6,168 bases of DNA from Bacteroidota bacterium (GCA_023251595.1 JAHEYM010000256.1:1-6168); one strand, 5' to 3'; shown: positions 1 through 6,053, counted from the stretch's first letter. Notes: generated by a model from the sequence alone, not told the origin. Numbers and translations are program-made.

Positions 1-51
1 ATTGTGACCGCAGGAACGCATTTCTCTTTTGCAGATGAAGGACTTTTGTGA
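1..51 (+). CDS. C-terminal tail of an unidentified gene (partial)
   Basis: Frame 1 is open from the window edge for 16 codons (IVTAGTHFSFADEGLL) and ends in two stops in a row, TGA at 49-51 and TAG at 52-54. The other two plus-strand frames close within the first dozen codons. The composition is protein-like, but the stretch is far too short to assign a family, so no function is offered. It is separated from wecB by 245 bp of repeat-rich DNA and is probably not in the same transcription unit. Confidence 0.45.
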   Translation: MVTAGTHFSFADEGLL

Positions 52-106
52 TAGACAAATTACATTGTGCTATCCTCCCCCTGCCCCCTCCGGCGGGGGA
101 GAAAGT

Positions 107-137
107 AAAAACTTCTCTTCGAAGAAGAGAAATTTTT
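107..137. other. Hairpin inside the REP-like element
   Basis: A107-111 pairs with T133-137, and TTCTCTTC 113-120 pairs with GAAGAGAA 124-131, around a GAA loop (121-123) with one C/A mismatch. That gives 13 paired positions. The A-tract/T-tract edges resemble a weak bidirectional intrinsic terminator that could end transcripts of the upstream partial gene, but the stem is AT-rich, so this is tentative. Confidence 0.5.
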
Positions 138-159
138 GAACTAACATTAAGTAGCTCAT

Positions 160-192
160 GATTTATATCTTTTTGCAAAAAAGATATGAATC
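160..192. other. Second hairpin inside the REP-like element
   Basis: GATT 160-163 pairs with AATC 189-192, T164 wobbles with G188, and ATATCTTTTT 165-174 pairs with AAAAAGATAT 178-187, leaving a GCA loop (175-177). This 15-bp stem is almost continuous and lies next to the right arm of the REP-like element. With the 107-137 hairpin and the outer arms, the whole block can fold as a two-lobed cloverleaf in single-stranded DNA or RNA. No T-tract follows it on either strand, so it is not a good terminator. Confidence 0.6.
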
Positions 193-241
193 CAATTCTC
201 CCCCGCTGGAGGGGGTAGGGGGAGGACGTTTACTTTTAACC

Positions 242-249
242 TATTTTTG
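242..249 (+). promoter_or_regulatory. Possible -7 element for wecB
   Basis: TATTTTTG matches the TAnnTTTG -7 consensus of Bacteroidota housekeeping promoters. No TTTG -33 element lies at the usual 19-20 bp upstream; that position falls in the G-rich right arm of the REP-like repeat. The call therefore rests on one element only. If it is real, transcription would start near 256 and the leader would carry the heptamer repeat. Confidence 0.3.
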
Positions 250-260
250 CAAACACTTTA

Positions 261-295
261 TTCACTATTGACTATCCACTATCCACCGTTCACAT
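261..295 (+). repeat. Five-unit heptamer tandem repeat upstream of wecB
   Basis: Five consecutive 7-base units are TTCACTA, TTGACTA, TCCACTA, TCCACCG and TTCACAT, approximately TYCACTA. They end one base before the wecB ATG. The last two units have drifted. The array occupies the place of the leader and ribosome-binding region, so a change in unit number would alter leader length. Confidence 0.65.
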
Positions 296-296
296 T

Positions 297-1454
297 ATGA
301 TCAAGATTCTCACCATCCTCGGCGCCCGGCCACAATTCATTAAAGCTACTGCTCTTCATCGGGAGATTGAGGCAAACTGGAAAGATCAGATTAGAGAGGT
401 AGTGGTACATACCGGTCAGCATTACGATACTAATATGTCGGAAGTGTTTTTTGAAGAATTGGAGATGCCGAACCCTGCATACAATCTCGGGATCGGTTCT
501 GCGAGTCACGCGAAACAAACCGGTGCGATGCTTTCCGCCCTGGAAGAAATTATATTAAGGGAGAAACCTGATGCTGTGTTGGTATATGGTGATACAAATT
601 CAACATTAGCAGGTGCTTTGGTTGCCGCGAAATTGCAGATTCCATTAATTCATGTTGAAGCAGGTTTGCGTTCCTTTAATAAAAGTATGCCCGAAGAAAT
701 TAATCGGATTGTCTGCGATCATTGCAGCACACTTTTATTTACACCGACAAAAGCAGGTTTAAAGAATTTAAAACGCGAAGGAATCGTCAATGCAGATCAG
801 CAGAATATTCAAGCTTCTTCCGATCATCCGCGTGTATATCATTGTGGTGATGTGATGTTTGATAATACACTTCACTATTCAGAGACAGCAGAGAAATATA
901 TTCCATGGCTGAATGAAACCGGTTTGGAAAAAGGGAAATATATTCTGGCTACCATTCATCGCGAAAATAACACAGATAATATAGAGAGACTTCAATCGAT
1001 ATTGTCTGCTATGAGAGATCTTGGGGCAAAAGAAAATCTTCAGATCGCATTCCCGGTTCACCCCAGAACATCAAAAATGATGGAATTAATTCCGGATATG
1101 AAGTTTTTAAAAACAATCAAAAACAATAAGAATATTAAATTAATTCCACCGGCTTCTTTTTTACAAATGATGTTGTTGGAAAAACATTGTGTGTTGGTGA
1201 TGACCGATTCAGGAGGGGTGCAGAAAGAAGCGAGTTTCCTGAAAAAACCATGCATCACATTGCGCCACGAAACAGAATGGGTAGAATTGGTTGAGAGTGG
1301 CGTGAATATATTGGCGGATGCGGATGAATCGAAAATAAAGAATGCATTCGATTTATTTAAAAACAAAAATGAATTGAATTTTCCAACCGTTTTCGGTGAT
1401 GGAAAAGCAGCAAAATTTATTTGTTCGAAATTGGTAGAAGTTATCGCCGTTTGA
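297..1454 (+). CDS. wecB: UDP-N-acetylglucosamine 2-epimerase (non-hydrolysing, WecB family)
   Basis: A cytoplasmic enzyme that interconverts UDP-GlcNAc and UDP-ManNAc to supply N-acetylmannosamine-type sugars for surface polysaccharide. The 385-residue length is normal. Visible family motifs are GARPQFIK (9-16), HTGQHYD (38-44), GDTNST (98-103), HVEAGLRS (119-126), PEEINR (132-137), TIHREN (219-224) and DSGGVQKEA (304-312). By alignment from memory with E. coli WecB, D99, E121, E133 and H221 match the catalytic and binding acids and histidine. The ATG at 297 places the GARPQFIK motif at its usual distance from the N-terminus; no Shine-Dalgarno is seen. The segment LRHETEWVELVESG (322-335) resembles the TEWVE signature of WbpI-type epimerases, so a diacetamido-uronic acid substrate is an alternative. 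Its stop overlaps the next start by one base. Confidence 0.93.
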   Translation: MIKILTILGARPQFIKATALHREIEANWKDQIREVVVHTGQHYDTNMSEVFFEELEMPNPAYNLGIGSASHAKQTGAMLSALEEIILREKPDAVLVYGDTNSTLAGALVAAKLQIPLIHVEAGLRSFNKSMPEEINRIVCDHCSTLLFTPTKAGLKNLKREGIVNADQQNIQASSDHPRVYHCGDVMFDNTLHYSETAEKYIPWLNETGLEKGKYILATIHRENNTDNIERLQSILSAMRDLGAKENLQIAFPVHPRTSKMMELIPDMKFLKTIKNNKNIKLIPPASFLQMMLLEKHCVLVMTDSGGVQKEASFLKKPCITLRHETEWVELVESGVNILADADESKIKNAFDLFKNKNELNFPTVFGDGKAAKFICSKLVEVIAV

Positions 1455-2752
1455 TGATTCTGGTATATAGCTCTGCTACTTCAGCACGATTGCAATATAT
1501 CGTTCATTTTATATTTAAAATTATTCTCGGTGTTGATTTCAGGATAACGACGGATGTTTCTGAATTTGAAACATATCCCGGACCGAAAATTAATTATTCT
1601 CATCATCCATTTCAAACAGGTATCAACATAACTCCCCTCCAACTTTTATTTGAAAAAGGGGTGAAGAATCAGAATTACAAATTTCCCGATCTTTTGGGTA
1701 GCTTTACAGATGATTCTTTTTCAGGTGATATTCCTGATCTTCTGACTTCCTCATTCCGCATGCTTTCGCGATATGAAGAATATCTGCCTTTTCGGGAAGA
1801 TGAACACGGCAGATTTGAGGCGGATCAAAGTTTAGCGTATGTTTCAGGAATTCTCCAAAAACCTGCAATCGATATTTGGGCGATGCAACTGAAAAATCTT
1901 ATTCAGAAAAGATACCCTGAATTCACTTTTCCCGAACGAAAATATAAGTATATGTCTACAATTGATATCGACAATGCTTATGCTTTCAGGGGCAAGGGAC
2001 TAATAAGGACATTGGGTGCTTTCGGGAGGTCGCTGCTGAAGGGCGATATGCCGAACTTTAACAAAAGAATGAGTGTGTTGAAAGGAAGAGAAAAAGATCC
2101 GTTTGATACTTACGATATGCTTAATACGATCCAAAAGGAATTCGGGATTAATAATCTGTATTTTTTTCTTGTAGGTGAATTTGACAAAAATGACAGGAAT
2201 CTTTCTGTACATCATCCCTTATACAAAACTTTAATTCGCGATATATCAGAAAAGTATCCGATAGGAATTCATCCCTCTTATGCTTCACAGGATGATAGCG
2301 GGAAAGTAAAATTGGAAATCTCAGCTCTCGCTCGAGTTGCGCATTCAGATATAGTAAGAAGCAGACAGCACTTTCTCCGGATGAAATTACCGATTACTTA
2401 TCGCGTATTAATCGAAAATGAGATTCGTGAAGATTATTCGATGGGATATGCCTCATCGACGGGATTCCGGGCAGGAACCTGTACTCCGTTTTTCTTTTAT
2501 GATCTTCAGGATGAACAAACGACTCCACTCGAGATATTTCCATTTGCAGTGATGGATGCAACACTTAGGAGTTATATGAAAATTTCACCCGAAAAAGCGA
2601 TATCGAAAATCCAACCACTGATCGATGAAGTAAAAGCTGTGAACGGAACTTTCATTAGTCTCTGGCATAATGAATCGCTCAGCAATATATTTCCCTGGGT
2701 TGGTTGGCAAAATGTTTATCATGAAATGGTGCGGATTGCTTCCAAACAATAA
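1454..2752 (+). CDS. Divergent polysaccharide deacetylase-type protein (DUF7033-like N-terminus)
   Basis: A 432-residue protein that I recognise as a Bacteroidota polysaccharide-deacetylase-like family. The start ATG at 1454 overlaps the wecB stop (TGATG) and gives MILVYSS..., the usual beginning; an in-frame ATG at 1421 would only add wecB-overlapping residues. The N-terminal half (1 to about 160) contains ITTD, GPKINYS and RYEEYLPF, typical of the domain fused ahead of the deacetylase fold. The C-terminal half shows divergent NodB (CE4) motifs: STIDIDNA with D171 and D173 (motif 1), GIHPSYAS with H273 (motif 2), GFRAGTC with R339 (motif 3) and SLWHN with H405 (motif 5). No signal peptide is seen, so it is probably cytoplasmic, perhaps acting on a sugar nucleotide or lipid-linked precursor. 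The activity is inferred from family and position between an epimerase and an acyltransferase. Confidence 0.85.
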   Translation: MILVYSSATSARLQYIVHFIFKIILGVDFRITTDVSEFETYPGPKINYSHHPFQTGINITPLQLLFEKGVKNQNYKFPDLLGSFTDDSFSGDIPDLLTSSFRMLSRYEEYLPFREDEHGRFEADQSLAYVSGILQKPAIDIWAMQLKNLIQKRYPEFTFPERKYKYMSTIDIDNAYAFRGKGLIRTLGAFGRSLLKGDMPNFNKRMSVLKGREKDPFDTYDMLNTIQKEFGINNLYFFLVGEFDKNDRNLSVHHPLYKTLIRDISEKYPIGIHPSYASQDDSGKVKLEISALARVAHSDIVRSRQHFLRMKLPITYRVLIENEIREDYSMGYASSTGFRAGTCTPFFFYDLQDEQTTPLEIFPFAVMDATLRSYMKISPEKAISKIQPLIDEVKAVNGTFISLWHNESLSNIFPWVGWQNVYHEMVRIASKQ

Positions 2753-3675
2753 TGACGATGATCAATTTTATTAAACATCATGATATTGATAAAAAGCGTT
2801 GGGATCATTCCATTCTGAACTCGGCGAATTTCAATATATATGGAATGTCATTTTATCTCGATATCGTTTCTCCAGGTTGGGATGCTCTGATAGAGGGAGA
2901 TTACGAATCTATATTTCCCCTCACATGGCGAAGAAAATTCGGAATCAATTATTTATACCAACCTTTTTTCACCCAACAAAACGGAGTCTATTTCAAAGAA
3001 AAACCTAATCAGAATCTTTTGCAGTCTTTTTTGAATATGGTTGAAAAACATTATAAATATATCGACATTTGTTTGAATACGGAGAATAATTTTCCGGTTG
3101 AAAAATATAAACTTCAACCAAAAGTAACCCATCATTTGAATCTTCATCAGCCCTATCAGAAGCTTGAAAAACAATATTCTACAAATCATCTTCGTAATTT
3201 AAAGAAAGCAAGGACCGGAGCTTATTTAATTCTTAACGACCCCGAACGAATAACGGATATTATTAAATTATTCAGAGTGACCAAAGGCAAAAGCATTTCA
3301 ACATTAAAGAATTCCGATTATAAAATGTTTCTCGTTCTTTGTGATGAAATGAAGAAAAGAGGTTTTTGTGAAGTGCTTTATACCGGGGATGGTCAATCAA
3401 AAGTTATCGGCGGAATTATTGTTTTTAAAATTCAGAATAATGCCGTATTTATTTTTTCAGCATTAGCCGAGCAATATAAAAACACCGGACTCATGCACTT
3501 ATTGATCGATCGTTATATAGAAAAACATGCAGGCGAAAATTTGATTCTTGATTTTGAAGGATCGATGAATCCGCAATTAGCGAGATTCTACAAAGGGTTT
3601 GGATCGGAGGTGTTTTTCTATCCGCATATTACTTTGAACAATCTTCCGAGCGCCGTTCGTTGGTTAAAAAAGTAA
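2752..3675 (+). CDS. FemAB/GNAT-type acyltransferase (BioF2-like acetyltransferase domain)
   Basis: A 307-residue protein resembling the BioF2-like/FemAB branch of the GNAT fold. These proteins transfer an acyl or aminoacyl group to an amine, often on an envelope polymer. Seen in the sequence: an N-terminal subdomain with SPGWDALIEGDYE (40-52), then PLTWRRKFGINYLYQPFFTQQ (56-76). The basic segment YSTNHLRNLKKA (142-153) is typical of FemAB-like proteins. The second subdomain ends in LDFEGSMNP and ARFYKGFG (266-284). The ATG at 2752 overlaps the upstream TAA (TAATG), which favours it over an ATG six bases downstream. No signal peptide or membrane helix is seen. Since the neighbour is deacetylase-like, the likely role is to re-acylate the amine that it frees. 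Donor and acceptor cannot be read from sequence. Confidence 0.83.
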   Translation: MTMINFIKHHDIDKKRWDHSILNSANFNIYGMSFYLDIVSPGWDALIEGDYESIFPLTWRRKFGINYLYQPFFTQQNGVYFKEKPNQNLLQSFLNMVEKHYKYIDICLNTENNFPVEKYKLQPKVTHHLNLHQPYQKLEKQYSTNHLRNLKKARTGAYLILNDPERITDIIKLFRVTKGKSISTLKNSDYKMFLVLCDEMKKRGFCEVLYTGDGQSKVIGGIIVFKIQNNAVFIFSALAEQYKNTGLMHLLIDRYIEKHAGENLILDFEGSMNPQLARFYKGFGSEVFFYPHITLNNLPSAVRWLKK

Positions 3676-3689
3676 CTATTATCTTTCAT

Positions 3690-3721
3690 CTTGATTTTTG
3701 TTCTCATTCTGTCTATATTTG
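3690..3721 (+). promoter_or_regulatory. Bacteroidota-type promoter for the upp operon
   Basis: TATATTTG at 3714-3721 is an exact match to the TAnnTTTG -7 consensus. CTTG at 3690-3693 stands 20 bp upstream as a -33 element with one mismatch to TTTG. Transcription would start near 3727, leaving a leader of about 35 bases. No strong terminator separates it from the preceding gene, so read-through from the glycan cluster is also possible. Confidence 0.6.
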
Positions 3722-3762
3722 TCACGAAGTAAAGAGGTTGAACATTTCCTAAGAAACGCGCT

Positions 3763-4410
3763 ATGGTAACTATTCTGAGTAAAGAACATTCGATAGTGAA
3801 TCAGTTTATCTCCGAAATTCGCAGTGCATCTATTCAGCAAGACCGGATGCGTTTCAGAAGAAATATGGAACGTTTGGGTGAAATTTTCGCCTATGAAATC
3901 AGCAAACGTTTGGCATATCAGGAAACGGAGATTATCACACCACTCGGTATTTCAAGAATTCCGGTTCTCGCACGACAGCCGGTTCTTGCAACCATTCTGA
4001 GAGCAGGACTACCACTTCACCAGGGACTATTAAATTATTTCGATCGCGCGGACAACGCATTTATTTCTGCATATCGAAAACATCATAAAGACGGGACCTT
4101 CGACATAAAACTTGAATATCTTTCTTGTCCGACGTTGAAAGGATGCACACTTATTCTTAGTGATCCGATGCTGGCGACCGGCTCGTCGATGGTGCTTACC
4201 TACAAATCGATGTTGGAGCGTGGCGCACCCGAACACACTCATATTGTTTGCGCCATCGCGAGTGCACAGGGTGTGAATTATGTGAAGCGTCATCTGTCGA
4301 CCCACGTTAGTTTGTGGGTGGGAGCGATCGATGATGAGTTGACTGCACAATCGTATATCGTGCCGGGACTGGGAGATGCGGGCGATCTGGCGTTCGGCAT
4401 CAAAATGTGA
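3763..4410 (+). CDS. upp: Uracil phosphoribosyltransferase
   Basis: Makes UMP from uracil and PRPP in the cytoplasm, the salvage route for free uracil. The 215-residue length fits the family. The PRPP-binding loop is DPMLATGSS (134-142), where E. coli has DPMLATGGS. The uracil-binding C-terminal motif YIVPGLGDAGDLAFG is at 198-212. ILRAGLPLHQG (78-88) is the other conserved block. The start ATG at 3763 gives the N-terminus MVTILSKEHS, a normal beginning, with no clear Shine-Dalgarno. It is the first gene after a good promoter and is followed after one base by the membrane-protein start, so it probably leads a three-gene operon. Nothing in the active-site segments looks damaged. Confidence 0.95.
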   Translation: MVTILSKEHSIVNQFISEIRSASIQQDRMRFRRNMERLGEIFAYEISKRLAYQETEIITPLGISRIPVLARQPVLATILRAGLPLHQGLLNYFDRADNAFISAYRKHHKDGTFDIKLEYLSCPTLKGCTLILSDPMLATGSSMVLTYKSMLERGAPEHTHIVCAIASAQGVNYVKRHLSTHVSLWVGAIDDELTAQSYIVPGLGDAGDLAFGIKM

Positions 4411-4411
4411 G

Positions 4412-4951
4412 ATGGATGAATTTCTAAAAGTACTGCTTATCATTGCAATGAGTTCTGTAAAATTCATTGCGGGTCCGGTATTTCTTTATTTTGATGATAA
4501 TTACAATTTCTCATTTATAGAAAAAATCTCTTATTCTATTATTGGTGGAATGTTAGGTGTTCTGATATTCGCTTATGGCAGCGATTTTATTGTGCGGGTT
4601 TGGGTTTTTCTGAAGACACCTGTTGTAGCAATTTTCAAACGGAGACACGCTGAAGGGAAAATTAATGCAGATCATTTTATTATCCGCAAGAAAAAAGTTT
4701 TTAATTCAAGAAACAGACGTCTGGTGCGTATCTGGAGTAATTATGGAATTATCGGAATTGCATTTGTCACGCCGATTCTTTTATCTATACCGGTGGGTAC
4801 ATTCATCGCCACGCGACTTATTCACAATAAAAAGAAAGTGATGATGTATATGTTTATTTCCATCGTTTTCTGGTCTTTTCTGATGATATCTATTTTTGAA
4901 TTATATCATGTTCTCACGCTTCAGGATTTAAAACGATCGATCATAGAGTGA
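4412..4951 (+). CDS. Unrecognised four-helix integral membrane protein
   Basis: A 179-residue membrane protein that I cannot name. Hydrophobic segments lie at about 4-27, 39-66, 111-130 and 143-168. Between the second and third is a basic loop (about 75-107, with KRRHAEGK, RKKK and NRRLVR), probably cytoplasmic by the positive-inside rule. The third segment, NYGIIGIAFVTPILLSIPVG (110-129), carries a Gly/Pro pattern that recalls small-multidrug-export or DedA-like proteins; the resemblance is weak. The ATG at 4412, one base after the upp stop, is chosen over an in-frame ATG at 4376 inside upp because it starts the protein just before the first helix. It overlaps yjjG by four bases (GTGA). Position between two pyrimidine-related enzymes hints at a linked role, but no substrate can be inferred. 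Confidence 0.85.
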   Translation: MDEFLKVLLIIAMSSVKFIAGPVFLYFDDNYNFSFIEKISYSIIGGMLGVLIFAYGSDFIVRVWVFLKTPVVAIFKRRHAEGKINADHFIIRKKKVFNSRNRRLVRIWSNYGIIGIAFVTPILLSIPVGTFIATRLIHNKKKVMMYMFISIVFWSFLMISIFELYHVLTLQDLKRSIIE

Positions 4952-5646
4952 AAAAATACAAGCATATTTTTTTCGATCTCGATCATACTTTGTGGGATTT
5001 CAACAAAAACGCTTCTGAAGCTTTAACTGAAATATATATATTATTTGATCTGCCCTCCGAAGGAATAGAGAGTTTGGAGTTATTCCTGACTGCCTACCGA
5101 AACCGCAATGAAGTGATGTGGGAGCAGTATCGTTACGGAAGGATTGATAAAGCCACACTTCGCGACAAGAGATTTGAGTTTGCTTTGCTCGATCTGGGTA
5201 TTGAAAATGTTTTGTTGTCGAAATCGCTTTCAGCAGAATATACAAAACGTGCCCCGCGTAAGACGGCTTTATTTCCGCATGCGAAAGAAGTTTTGGAGAA
5301 ACTATCTGTTTCTCACAAGCTGCATATTCTTACGAATGGTTTTAAAGAGACTCAGTTTATCAAATTAAATTCTTCAGGATTGGATACCTATTTCACCCAT
5401 ATTTTAATTTCCGAAGAATTAGGATATAAGAAGCCCGAAATAGAAATCTTCAACCTGGCATTAAACATGGCGGGCACGCATAAAGAAGAATCCGTGATGA
5501 TTGGCGATAATCTTCAGGTCGATATTCTGGGTGCGAAGAATGCCGGAATAGATCAGGTGTACTTTAATCCCGAGGGACTAAAACACCGTGAAACGATTAC
5601 TTTCGAAATCGGGAGTTTGCAGGAACTTCTGCAAATTTTTCTTTAG
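4948..5646 (+). CDS. yjjG: HAD-family noncanonical pyrimidine nucleotidase, YjjG type
   Basis: A 232-residue cytoplasmic HAD-superfamily phosphatase of the YjjG group. Enzymes of this group dephosphorylate pyrimidine nucleoside monophosphates, including damaged or non-canonical ones. Motif I is FFDLDHT with D10 (nucleophile) and D12; motif II is ILTNG with T129; motif III is GYKKPE with K161/K162; motif IV is MIGDNLQVD with D187 and D192. The cap lies between motifs I and II (about 18-105). The start is GTG at 4948, overlapping the upstream TGA by four bases; no ATG is available until residue 57, well past motif I, so GTG is required. Co-transcription with upp fits pyrimidine nucleotide salvage and clean-up. 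The exact substrate, and distinction from other subfamily I HAD phosphatases, is inference. Confidence 0.9.
   Translation: MKKYKHIFFDLDHTLWDFNKNASEALTEIYILFDLPSEGIESLELFLTAYRNRNEVMWEQYRYGRIDKATLRDKRFEFALLDLGIENVLLSKSLSAEYTKRAPRKTALFPHAKEVLEKLSVSHKLHILTNGFKETQFIKLNSSGLDTYFTHILISEELGYKKPEIEIFNLALNMAGTHKEESVMIGDNLQVDILGAKNAGIDQVYFNPEGLKHRETITFEIGSLQELLQIFL
5616..5644 (+). terminator. Intrinsic terminator inside the 3' end of yjjG
   Basis: TTTGCAG 5616-5622 pairs perfectly with CTGCAAA 5629-5635 around GAACTT, and the T-rich tract TTTTTCTTT (5636-5644) follows at once. The stem encodes part of the last residues of yjjG and the T-tract runs into its stop codon. The minus-strand copy has no T-tract after the stem, so it works for plus-strand transcripts only. 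The stem is short, with three G-C pairs. Confidence 0.6.
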
Positions 5647-5650
5647 AAAA

Positions 5651-6016
5651 TTACTTGGTTACCGGAGCAACAGCACCTGCTTTTTCAGCGTGTTCTTTAC
5701 ACTGAGCCGATCCTTTTGGGCAATCTTTGGTTTCAGGACAACCGGCTTTCGCTTCACCATGACAACAAGCTTTTGATGAGTTTGCAGAAGAGCAGCAAGC
5801 ACCTTTACCTGTTTTTGCAGCAGTTGCAGCAGGGTGGCACGACATCACAGGTGCCGCAGTAGCGATAACAGGTGTGACGTCTGTCTTAGTTGCTACCTGC
5901 TCAGTAGTTTGAGTTGCAGTTGCAGGTGTTTGTGTAGCAGTTGCAGATGTTTGAGCGCTAACAGTTGCAAAAGCACCTAATGCAAGGAAAGCAATAGCTA
6001 AAAATAGGTTTTTCAT
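5651..6016 (-). CDS. Small exported Ala/Thr- and Cys-rich protein, function unknown
   Basis: A 121-residue protein not assigned to a known family. Residues 1-21 form a signal peptide (MKN, a hydrophobic core, then a VSA cleavage site before Q22), so the product should be exported. Residues 22-55 are Ala/Thr/Gln-rich linker with a seven-residue repeat (ATATQTP, ATATQTT at 25-38). Residues 59-109 hold eight cysteines (C60, C74, C75, C84, C85, C93, C99, C106), including two CC pairs, plus H61, H86 and H109. That spacing could support disulfides or metal binding. No lipobox is seen. The ATG at 6016 is chosen over an in-frame ATG at 6154 because it begins the signal peptide and a promoter lies between them. 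Only four bases separate its stop from that of the convergent yjjG. Confidence 0.85.
   Translation of the reverse strand: MKNLFLAIAFLALGAFATVSAQTSATATQTPATATQTTEQVATKTDVTPVIATAAPVMSCHPAATAAKTGKGACCSSANSSKACCHGEAKAGCPETKDCPKGSAQCKEHAEKAGAVAPVTK
5903..5944 (-). repeat. Two-copy 21-bp coding repeat in the secreted protein
   Basis: The codons for residues 25-38 encode ATATQTP then ATATQTT, two imperfect 21-base units in the linker after the signal peptide. Linkers of this type vary in copy number without changing frame. Confidence 0.6.
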
Positions 6017-6053
6017 GGTCGTATTATTAGTAAGTTTAGTTTCAATTCTTTGG

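Larger units (their letters stand above)
73..226. repeat. REP-like inverted repeat pair (REPIN/MITE-like element)
   Basis: Two 31-base arms, 73-103 and 196-226, are reverse complements of each other with only two mismatches. Both read CCTCCCCCT-R-CCCCCTCC-R-GCGGGGGAG in the same sense. Each arm is also palindromic: in the left arm C84-88 can pair with G95-99, or CTCCCCC 75-81 with GGGGGAG 95-101. A GC-rich palindrome repeated in inverted orientation around an AT-rich spacer is the layout of REP doublets (BIME/REPIN). The arms are strikingly GC-rich against the AT-rich surroundings. No transposase is present, so if it moves or spreads it does so in trans. Its copy number in the genome cannot be judged from here. 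Confidence 0.75.

Noticed and set aside
205..226. G-quadruplex in the right REP arm (runs of G on the plus strand)
   Set aside because: The runs could form at most a two- or mixed-tetrad structure, and they are better explained as one half of the inverted repeat.
1058..1366. Minus-strand open frame opposite wecB, and similar short frames opposite the other genes
   Set aside because: All are shadows of well-supported coding frames, with odd composition and no start context.
1421..1453. Earlier in-frame start for the deacetylase-like gene
   Set aside because: The added residues (MFEIGRSYRRL) are an out-of-frame reading of the wecB end, and the ATG at 1454 overlaps the wecB stop and gives the expected N-terminus.
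3664..3675. Terminator after the acyltransferase gene
   Set aside because: GTTA/TAAC around an A-rich loop is only a four-base stem with no proper T-tract.
4376..4411. Earlier in-frame start for the membrane protein
   Set aside because: It lies inside upp and adds polar residues ahead of the first helix; the ATG at 4412 is one base after the upp stop.
4030..4467. 145-codon minus-strand open frame opposite upp
   Set aside because: It lies antisense to a clearly recognised gene with intact motifs and encodes nothing protein-family-like.
5636..5651. Bidirectional terminator from TTTTC-TTTA-GAAAA
   Set aside because: The stem is five A-T-rich pairs, too weak to count as a terminator for the minus-strand gene.
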